64,000 nucleotides of DNA from assembly GCA_963825305.1 (NCBI GenBank), contig CAWGTA010000007.1, forward strand, positions 186,001 through 250,000, written 5' to 3'. Origin of the DNA: PSRJ01 sp963825305 (GTDB lineage: Bacteria; Acidobacteriota; Terriglobia; Bryobacterales; Bryobacteraceae). The notes under the pieces were generated by a model. The model was not told the DNA's origin. It did no database searches and saw only the letters and a program-made list of their open reading frames with translations. How positions within the stretch are numbered: position 1 is the first letter of the stretch; each line of letters begins with the position of its first letter. Made by a program: the position numbers and the translations under genes. Shown here piece by piece: positions 8,343 through 14,745 of this stretch.

Positions 8343-10152
8343 AAGAATGCAACAGCAGCAGCCGGGCCGGTTCCAAACGCACCTGCCAGGGCTGAGGCTG
8401 CCGGGCGAGTTCCGCCCATTGATCGCGTGAGACCTCGGCTTCCAGGTGGGGATGCTCGCCTCCCGCCGGCGGCGCGTGCAGGCGCAAATAGAGCGTCACC
8501 TCAAAAGGCGACTCCACCGAACCCACCAGCCAGCACGGAAACATATTCTCCGGCGTGCCGTTGGGCGCAAGCTGCAAGTGGTGCGCGCGGATGCCGACGT
8601 ACGACGATCCCGGGGGCACTTGGCCGGGCACCTGCAAGGTGCAGTCCCAGTCCCGTACTTGAATCTGGTTTGGCCCGGCTGGGCTCATCCTGGCGAGATT
8701 CTTACAACCGGTTAGCCGCGCCACGGCCAGCGATTGCGGCTGCTCGAAGATTTCCCGCTTCGGCCCGGCCACGGCCACTTCGCCTTCGGCCAGTACCACC
8801 AGGTCCTGGCAGAAGCGGTAAGCCTCGTCGCGGTCGTGCGTCACAAACACGGTCACCCCGCGGTACTGCCGTAAAATCTCTTTGAGCTGTTCTTCCAGGT
8901 GGCGGCGGAGGTGGGGATCGAGGGCCGAGAATGGTTCGTCGAGCAGCAGCGCTTCCGGCTCGAGTACCAGCGCGCGCGCCAGCGCCACCCTCTGACGCTG
9001 GCCGCCCGAGAGCTGGTTCGGATAGCGGTCGAGCAGCGGCTCAATCTGGAGTACGCGGGCCCACTGCGCGATCAACCGCCGCCGTTCCTCGGCAGGCCGA
9101 TGGTAGAGACCGAAGGCGATGTTGTCCCCCGCGGTCAGGTGCGGGAACAACGCATAATCCTGGAAGACCATGCCGATGCGGCGCTGGGCCGGACGTAGGC
9201 GAACGCCGCTTTGCGAATCGAACAGCACGCGGCCGTTGAGCACCACGCTGCCTTCGGCGGGCACTTCGAGCCCCGCGATCATTCGCAGGGTCATGGTCTT
9301 CCCGGAACCGGAAGCGCCCAACAAGCCCAGCGCTGCGCCGCGCGTGGCGAATGAAACGTGAAGCTGGAAGCCGGGATACGCGGTGCGGAGGTTGACCTTC
9401 AGCTCCGAGCCGTTGGCCGACTCGGGCGAGTGTGCGGGCGGGGTGAGCAGGATCGAATCGGGCGCAGACGCCTCCGGCTCCAGGCGGAGGTGGTGCCGCG
9501 GACGGCTCCAGTGGTTCATGGCGGCAATCGCGGCGAGCGACAAGGCCACAATCAAAATGACCCACGCCACGGCGCGACCCATATCGCCGCCTTCGGCCGC
9601 GAAAAAGATGGCTACCGGCATGGTTTGGGTGCGTCCCGGGATATTGCCCGCCAGCATCAGGGTGGCGCCGAACTCGCCCAACGCCCGCGCAAAGGCCAGC
9701 ACCGTTCCCGCGATCACGCCCGGCCATGCCAGCGGCAGCAGCACACGAGAGAACGTCCTCCACTCGCCCGCGCCCAGCGTACGGGCTGCTCCTAAAAGGT
9801 TGGGGTTGACCTGTTCAAACGCGCCCAAAGTGGTGCGGTACATCAGGGGAAACGCGATGACCGTAGCGGTGAGGACCGTGGCCGGCCAGGAGAATGCAAT
9901 GGTGAGCCCGATCTGCTCGAGTGCGTGCCCGATGACGCTGCGGCGGCCGAACAGGAGCAACAAAAAGAAGCCCACCACGGTCGGCGGAAGCACCAGGGGC
10001 AGAAGGAACAGGCCGTCGATCAACCCTCGTCCGCGGCCGCGATACCGGCTCATGGCATGGGCGGCCGCAATCCCCAATACGAAGGCCGCAGCGGTGGCGG
10101 CGGCGGACGTGCGCAGCGAAATCCACAGCGGCGAAAGGTCGGAGGGGATCAC
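8341..10152 (-). CDS. modBC: Molybdate ABC transporter, fused permease-ATPase (ModB-ModC)
   Basis: One 603-residue chain carries both membrane and ATPase parts of a molybdate/tungstate importer. Residues 1-215 are a ModB-type permease with about five membrane helices and the EAA loop (ARTLGAGEW...PLAWPGVIAG, about 122-149). Residues 250-480 are ModC: Walker A GASGSGKT (279-286), Q-loop FQDYALFPH (330-338), signature LSGGQRQR (381-388), Walker B ALLLDEP (401-407) and the switch His in VTHDRDEA (H439). The C-terminus (about 535-603) looks like a TOBE/MOP molybdate-binding domain. The GTG start overlaps the modA stop by four bases, so the two are translationally coupled. modB and modC are usually separate genes; here no stop or frame break separates them. 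Confidence 0.92.
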   Translation of the reverse strand: MIPSDLSPLWISLRTSAAATAAAFVLGIAAAHAMSRYRGRGRGLIDGLFLLPLVLPPTVVGFFLLLLFGRRSVIGHALEQIGLTIAFSWPATVLTATVIAFPLMYRTTLGAFEQVNPNLLGAARTLGAGEWRTFSRVLLPLAWPGVIAGTVLAFARALGEFGATLMLAGNIPGRTQTMPVAIFFAAEGGDMGRAVAWVILIVALSLAAIAAMNHWSRPRHHLRLEPEASAPDSILLTPPAHSPESANGSELKVNLRTAYPGFQLHVSFATRGAALGLLGASGSGKTMTLRMIAGLEVPAEGSVVLNGRVLFDSQSGVRLRPAQRRIGMVFQDYALFPHLTAGDNIAFGLYHRPAEERRRLIAQWARVLQIEPLLDRYPNQLSGGQRQRVALARALVLEPEALLLDEPFSALDPHLRRHLEEQLKEILRQYRGVTVFVTHDRDEAYRFCQDLVVLAEGEVAVAGPKREIFEQPQSLAVARLTGCKNLARMSPAGPNQIQVRDWDCTLQVPGQVPPGSSYVGIRAHHLQLAPNGTPENMFPCWLVGSVESPFEVTLYLRLHAPPAGGEHPHLEAEVSRDQWAELARQPQPWQVRLEPARLLLLHS

Positions 10153-10922
10153 GGGAGGGCCGGCGTGAAGCCGTGACGGACGAAGATCTCGCGCGCTTGC
10201 GGGCCCGCAAGGAATGAGGCGAACGTGCGGGCAGCCGCGGCGTTCCGGCTGTCGCGCAGCACGGCCACGGGATAGATGACGGGCGCATGGCTGCCGGCGG
10301 GAGCGATGGCCGCCACTCGCACCTTTGGCGATTCCTGGGCGTCGGTGGCATACACAATCCCGGCGTCGGCCTCGCCCGTTTCGACGTAAGTCAACACCTG
10401 GCGGACATCCTTGGCAAGCACCAGTTTTCCTTGTACCGCATCCCAGAGGTGGAGCGCACGGAGGACCTGCCGGCCGTAGTCGCCTGCCGGGACGCTGGCC
10501 GGATCGCCGAGTGCGATCAACTTCACCGCCGGCGCCCCCAAGCTGTCAAAGGAAGCGAGGCCCGCGCTGTCCTTGGGCGCGATGAGCACGACTTCATTGC
10601 GGAGCAGATCCAGCCGCGTGCCGTCCAGGAGAAGGCCCTTGGCGGCGAGCTCATCCATAGGTTTGGGGGCGGCCGCAAGAAAGACATCGGCGGGCGCGCC
10701 CTGCTCGATCTGTTGAGCGAGCGTGCCGGAGCCGCCGAAGTTGAAGTTGAGCCTGGTTTGCGGGCGCGTCTGTTCGAAAACCGGTCCCAGCTCGCGCATG
10801 GCGTTTTGCAGGCTGGCCGCTACCGAGACCGTCAGTTCCGTGGTTTCGGTCCGGCTCGGCCCGGCGCAGCCGCTGAGAATGGCCAGCAGGGTGAAGCCCG
10901 GTACGGCCCTGCGGCATCGCAT
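10149..10922 (-). CDS. modA: Molybdate-binding lipoprotein ModA
   Basis: This 257-residue protein is the extracytoplasmic binding component of the molybdate ABC transporter. The N-terminus ends in a lipobox (LAILSGC, Cys19), so it is probably a lipoprotein. The family hallmarks follow: LTVSVAASLQNAMRELGPVFE, NFNFGGSGTLAQQIEQGAPADVFLAA (shown in part), and the C-terminal AARTFASFLAGPQAREIFVRHGF. Both the ligand-contacting Ser of AASL and the GGSG loop are present. It is the first gene of the modA-modBC operon. No molybdenum cofactor riboswitch is visible in the short upstream gap. Confidence 0.92.
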   Translation of the reverse strand: MRCRRAVPGFTLLAILSGCAGPSRTETTELTVSVAASLQNAMRELGPVFEQTRPQTRLNFNFGGSGTLAQQIEQGAPADVFLAAAPKPMDELAAKGLLLDGTRLDLLRNEVVLIAPKDSAGLASFDSLGAPAVKLIALGDPASVPAGDYGRQVLRALHLWDAVQGKLVLAKDVRQVLTYVETGEADAGIVYATDAQESPKVRVAAIAPAGSHAPVIYPVAVLRDSRNAAAARTFASFLAGPQAREIFVRHGFTPALP

Positions 10923-10977
10923 CGATTGTTATTGTCGCACGACGGTGTTGTGTGTACCAGACGGGGGCGGGGCATGG

Positions 10978-10997
10978 CCTGGCCCCACGGGGCCAGG
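10978..10997 (-). terminator. GC-rich hairpin after the methyltransferase gene
   Basis: The sequence cctggccccacggggccagg folds into a seven- to nine-base stem with a tiny loop, directly after the methyltransferase stop codon on the minus strand and before modA. There is no clear T-run, so termination is inferred from position and stem strength. Confidence 0.45.
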
Positions 10998-10998
10998 G

Positions 10999-11661
10999 CT
11001 AGCGTTCGAGAGTGATCTCCATGCCGATCAGGTCTTCGCGAATCTCAAAATTGCGGAAGCCCGCCTGGGCAATCATCCGCTCGAAGTCACCCTTCGTATA
11101 GGCACGTTTGAGCAGTGTGAATCGAAAGGCCAGCTTGGTGAAGAGCGCGCTCGACCGGCTCAACTTCATACTGTCGACATGCTGGTTGATGGCTTCACGA
11201 GCGGCATCGCGGCGCAGGTCGATGATCAGCGCCTTTCCACCCGGTTTCAAAACGCGGCGCATTTCCTGGAGCGCCCGGACGGGTTCCGAAAAATTTTTGA
11301 ACGCGGCTCGGCACAGCAGGAAATCGAACGAGCCTTCCGGAAACGGCATGCTGGACGCGTTGCCGAGCTGGAAATCCACTCTTACCTTGGCCTCAGCGGC
11401 GTTGCGCCGAGCGAGTTCGACGAAGGTGTGGCTGATGTCCAAGCCCGTGACCTCACGGCCTAGTTTGGCCAGAGCGATCGCGAAGTATCCCGGTCCGGGC
11501 GCCACCTCCAACACTTTGGCGCCGGCGGGCAACTCATCGGCCACCCGCCGCGCCAGAATCTGAAACTGCTGCAAGTCCTTCCGCGTAGTGGCGGCGTACC
11601 ACCGCGCCACGAAGCCTTCCATGCCGAGGCCTTTGTACCCTTTGACGGATGTGTGTGCCAT
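10999..11661 (-). CDS. Class I SAM-dependent methyltransferase
   Basis: This 220-residue protein has the Rossmann-like methyltransferase motifs: motif I VLEVAPGPGYFAIALAK, motif II GLDISHTFVELAR, the acidic post-motif region FPEGSFDFLLCRAAFKN and VLKPGGKALIIDLR. It resembles the UbiE/MenG-like Methyltransf_11 group, but the substrate is not evident. The ATG at 11661 has GAGGT eight bases upstream; the frame is open further but lacks a better start. It is divergent from a MarR-type regulator, and both starts are covered by one inverted repeat, so it is probably the regulated target. Confidence 0.85.
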   Translation of the reverse strand: MAHTSVKGYKGLGMEGFVARWYAATTRKDLQQFQILARRVADELPAGAKVLEVAPGPGYFAIALAKLGREVTGLDISHTFVELARRNAAEAKVRVDFQLGNASSMPFPEGSFDFLLCRAAFKNFSEPVRALQEMRRVLKPGGKALIIDLRRDAAREAINQHVDSMKLSRSSALFTKLAFRFTLLKRAYTKGDFERMIAQAGFRNFEIREDLIGMEITLER

Positions 11662-11663
11662 AA

Positions 11664-11706
11664 ATATTACCTCAATAAATAAGATACTTAGAGAATATGG
11701 TAATAT
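11664..11706. promoter_or_regulatory. Candidate MarR operator in the divergent promoter
   Basis: The 43-base gap between two divergent genes is very AT-rich for this genome. It is bounded by the inverted repeat ATATTACC (11664-11671) and GGTAATAT (11699-11706), 27 bases apart. Each arm overlaps the translation-initiation region of one gene. A dyad in a divergent methyltransferase/MarR promoter fits autoregulation by the MarR protein. The arms are far enough apart that they could also be two half-sites or two separate operators. Confidence 0.5.
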
Positions 11707-12154
11707 GGTGGCGATGTCAAGCCGAAAACGTACGGAACTGATCCGGACGGTGGGGACGGAGGTACGCAGGTTCCTTGCTGGCGGCATTCTCTTCAACCTC
11801 AAGGTAGCGGAGGAGGTCGGGATCAACGCAACCGATTTGCAGTGCCTGAACGTCCTGCAGCTTCAGGGGTCCGCGACGCCCACCGAGCTGGCCGGATGGA
11901 GCCGGTTGACGACGGGAGGGATTACGGTGGTGCTCGACCGGCTTGAAAAAGCCGGCTACATCCAGCGCGAGCCCAACCCGAAGGACCGGCGCAGCACCAT
12001 CATCCGGCCGGTCATGCCCGCTCTCGGAAAGCTCTACGGCCACTACCGGCCACACGAGCAGGCGCTCATCAAGGTGCTGTCGAGCTATACGGAGAGCGAG
12101 CTGCAACTGATTCTGGATTTTTTCGTGAGAACCAATAGCGCGGGTACCGATTAG
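11705..12154 (+). CDS. MarR-family transcriptional regulator
   Basis: This is a winged-helix regulator of about 149 residues. The DNA-binding part shows the MarR pattern: LQCLNVLQLQGSATPTELAG, the recognition helix SRLTTGGITVVLDRLEKAG and the wing YIQREPNPKDRRSTIIRP. Helical dimerisation segments lie at both ends. Two closely spaced ATGs (11705 and 11714) are possible starts; neither has a strong Shine-Dalgarno site. It is divergent from a methyltransferase gene and its stop overlaps the stop of the convergent CpaE-like gene by four bases. The ligand is not known. Confidence 0.85.
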   Translation: MVAMSSRKRTELIRTVGTEVRRFLAGGILFNLKVAEEVGINATDLQCLNVLQLQGSATPTELAGWSRLTTGGITVVLDRLEKAGYIQREPNPKDRRSTIIRPVMPALGKLYGHYRPHEQALIKVLSSYTESELQLILDFFVRTNSAGTD

Positions 12155-13341
12155 ACCCGGTGCTGTGGTAACGCGGGCCTGGCCGCGGATCCCGCTCTTG
12201 AAGGTAACGATTCCGCCAGATGGACGATGCTTTCCGCCAGCATGCTCTCCGGATCGAGAGCCACGACGGGGAGGTGCAGTTTGTGGGCCCTGAGGCACAA
12301 GTCTGCCGCCGGGGGAATTATGCCCATGATGGGAACGCCCAGAGTGCTCTCGATCTCCGGCAGTTCCGCCGGCGCCGCCAGCGGGACACGGTTTACCACT
12401 ACCGAGCCGGCCGACTGGGGAAGCAGGTTCTCGGCCTGGAGTCCCCGGACCACCAAAGTCCCAGCCTGCAAACACATGAGATCTCTCTCCAGAACGAGGA
12501 GAAAGCAATCCGACGCACCGAGCACCGCGCGGTTCATTGTGGAGAAGCAATGGGGAAGATCGACCACCACATGCTCGGCGGATTCGGCCAGCGTGTGCAG
12601 GATCTGATCGACGTGTTCCGCCTTTATGTCTTCGCGCCCCTGGAGTGACTGAGGGCCGAACAGGATGGTCAACCCCGGGACCCGGTCACAGCGCCATAAG
12701 CAAGCGTCCACATCCTCGGCCGCGATTGCCTTGGGGTGTATCGAAAGGTCGCCGATGGTGCGAGTGCGTCGCGGCAGCCCGAAGTAAGACGACAGCGTTC
12801 CCGCGCACAAGCGCATTTCGGCCAGAATGGTGGGACCATGCCGCGCCAGCTGGGCGGCTATGTTCAGGGCCAGAGTGGTTGTCCCCACTCCGCCTTTAAC
12901 CCCCTCCAAGGCGATGATCCTCGCCCTCCTTTCGTCCGTACCCAAGCGGCCCCGGCGATGTGCGAGGGTGTTCCGGACGGTCTCGGTCAAATCGGTGTCC
13001 GGGTTTCGTTCGACGATCCGCAGATTGCGATCGGACCCCACGGAGCCGATGAGGTCGCCGCCTTTGCCCGGTGCGCATAACACGACCACCGGCAATTGAG
13101 GAGCATGCCGGCGAAGGGAAAAAATCGCCTCCCACTCTGCCAGTTCGGTCTGAACGTCTCCGGAAAGGCTCGCGACGACCAGTTCCACACCACCGCCGGC
13201 GATACGCGCCAGCGCGGTTTGCATGTCGGCGATGCTCAGCACGCGGCAGCCGTTCCACCGTTCCAGCCCGCTCGCCAAGAGCGCCGCTTCAACGGAATCG
13301 GCTTCCACCAAAAGGATTAAGGCCGGCTTGAAATCGCTCAT
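12151..13341 (-). CDS. CpaE/TadZ-like ATPase with degenerate receiver domain
   Basis: The 396-residue protein has an N-terminal receiver-like domain (1-120) in which the phospho-acceptor position is not Asp (VELVVASLSGD), followed by a MinD/ParA-type ATPase. The deviant Walker A is KGGVGTTT (in ALEGVKGGVGTTTLALNIAA) and the Walker B-like strand is HVVVDLPHC. This architecture defines CpaE/TadZ, which localise Tad pilus machinery at the cell pole. The start at 13341 overlaps the upstream CpaE-like gene by four bases (ATGA) and GGAG lies upstream. No other Tad/Flp pilus gene is present in the window, so a pilus role is not shown. Confidence 0.82.
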   Translation of the reverse strand: MSDFKPALILLVEADSVEAALLASGLERWNGCRVLSIADMQTALARIAGGGVELVVASLSGDVQTELAEWEAIFSLRRHAPQLPVVVLCAPGKGGDLIGSVGSDRNLRIVERNPDTDLTETVRNTLAHRRGRLGTDERRARIIALEGVKGGVGTTTLALNIAAQLARHGPTILAEMRLCAGTLSSYFGLPRRTRTIGDLSIHPKAIAAEDVDACLWRCDRVPGLTILFGPQSLQGREDIKAEHVDQILHTLAESAEHVVVDLPHCFSTMNRAVLGASDCFLLVLERDLMCLQAGTLVVRGLQAENLLPQSAGSVVVNRVPLAAPAELPEIESTLGVPIMGIIPPAADLCLRAHKLHLPVVALDPESMLAESIVHLAESLPSRAGSAARPALPQHRV

Positions 13342-14573
13342 GGCAATGGCGCTCCTTTGGCCGGGCCTTCGCCATTCCGGCGGAACCGCTGCGTCAGGGA
13401 AAGCCATGGTTCGATCATCCGGCGGGGCTTTTCCTCTTCGAGGCCGGCCATGCGAGTGACCAGCCGGGCAATCTCCTTGCGCATCGAGGTACCTTCGGCC
13501 GGCGGCTTCCGCAGAGCGCAACACTCGTGCAACTCGCGGCTGCAACTGGGGAGTGTAGCCGTCACCTTCACCCCGAAGATGGTGTTCAGTTCGTTTTGAG
13601 AGAGGGTTTCCAGAGGCTCGATCTGATTGACAATCAGGCGGATCCGGTCCGCGGCCCCGATGTTCTGGAGAGCCTCTATGGTTCGTTTGGTCTCATAGAG
13701 AGAGGGGAGACTCGTGGTTGTGACGACAAACAGATCGTTGGCCGCTTCCAGGAGGGGGATCGGCGGGCTGTTGAAGCGTCCAAGGTCGAGCACGATCCAG
13801 CGATAGAACGGCTGGATTGCTGCAAGCACGCAGGAAATTTGCTCGGAGGCCGGCTCCGGGCTGCCAACCCGTGCAGGAGAACAGAGGATATCGATGCCGT
13901 TCTCACCGCGCACCACGATCTTTTGCCAGAAGTCGATGTCCAGATGCGCAGAATTGGCGATCGCGTCCAGGATGGAGTACTGCGAATTAACACCCATCAG
14001 GAACGCCACCAAGCCTGCGTGGACATCTAAATCGGCGAGCAACACCGCCTGGTCAGTGCGCCGGCGTAGTTCGGCAGCCAGGGTGCACGCTACGGTGGTA
14101 GCGCCCACGCCGCCCTTCCCTCCAATGACGGCAATCACTGCTGCCTTTAGCCGCGATCCCCCGCCATCCGCTCGGGTGCCCTCGGCGGATCGCTTCACGA
14201 TGGCATAGCGGATCGCTCTGGTGAGGATTTCGGCGCTGCAATTGCCCTTAACCAGGTAGTTCTCGGCGCCCTGCTGAATGGTCTGAAGCGCGACGGCCTC
14301 GTCATCGCCTGCGCTCAAAACGATCACGGGGATGTCTTTGGCATGGAACCGAAGCGAGGCGAAGGTGGCTAGCCCTTGGCTGTCCGGAAGGTGGAGATCG
14401 AGAAGGATCACAGATACTCCGCCTTGTGCGAGGCGGCGGGCGCCTTCGGCCAGCGAATCGGTCCAGCTCAAGACGTACTCCGCGTCTCCGCGGGGCTGTG
14501 ACAGCCAATGCTGAACCACTTTGGCGTAGTCAGGACTGTCTTCGATCAGCAGAACATTGATGATCAGGGCCAA
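13338..14573 (-). CDS. Receiver-CpaE/MinD-like ATPase
   Basis: This 411-residue protein joins an apparently active receiver domain (residues 4-125: acidic pair E11-D12, phospho-acceptor Asp59 in VILLDLHLPD, Ser87, Lys109 in NYLVKGN) to a MinD/ParA-type ATPase (about 143-380) with deviant Walker A GGKGGVGATT (151-160), the loop LLADLDVHAG and Walker B WIVLDLGRF. It is a second CpaE-like protein, and unlike its downstream partner it keeps the phosphorylation site. It is coupled by a four-base overlap to that partner. The hybrid kinase lies just upstream on the same strand, separated by a perfect inverted repeat, and is a natural phosphodonor candidate. Confidence 0.83.
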   Translation of the reverse strand: MALIINVLLIEDSPDYAKVVQHWLSQPRGDAEYVLSWTDSLAEGARRLAQGGVSVILLDLHLPDSQGLATFASLRFHAKDIPVIVLSAGDDEAVALQTIQQGAENYLVKGNCSAEILTRAIRYAIVKRSAEGTRADGGGSRLKAAVIAVIGGKGGVGATTVACTLAAELRRRTDQAVLLADLDVHAGLVAFLMGVNSQYSILDAIANSAHLDIDFWQKIVVRGENGIDILCSPARVGSPEPASEQISCVLAAIQPFYRWIVLDLGRFNSPPIPLLEAANDLFVVTTTSLPSLYETKRTIEALQNIGAADRIRLIVNQIEPLETLSQNELNTIFGVKVTATLPSCSRELHECCALRKPPAEGTSMRKEIARLVTRMAGLEEEKPRRMIEPWLSLTQRFRRNGEGPAKGAPLP

Positions 14574-14610
14574 CGGTGCCAGTTCCTCTCTAGTCTCTTC
14601 GATCTGCTTG

Positions 14611-14705
14611 ACCGCTCCCTACGGTCACGGCTCGGTAAGCGGCGACAAACGGCGACACGGCGGTAAACGGCGACGACATACCGAGCCGTGACCGTAGGGA
14701 GCGGT
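14611..14705. repeat. Perfect 27-bp inverted repeat between kinase and CpaE-like genes
   Basis: The left arm (14611-14637) and right arm (14679-14705) are exact reverse complements over 27 bases. The arms contain the module CGAGCCGTGACCGTAGGGAG, whose variants recur at 41634-41734 and 42613-42714. The 41-base loop holds near-repeats of AACGGCGAC. It lies between two co-directional genes and could act as an RNA hairpin, but sharing with other sites points to a dispersed repeat family. Confidence 0.75.
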
Positions 14706-14745
14706 TTAAGCGGCTATGGAGTTATCGGACAATCCGGCGAAATCT

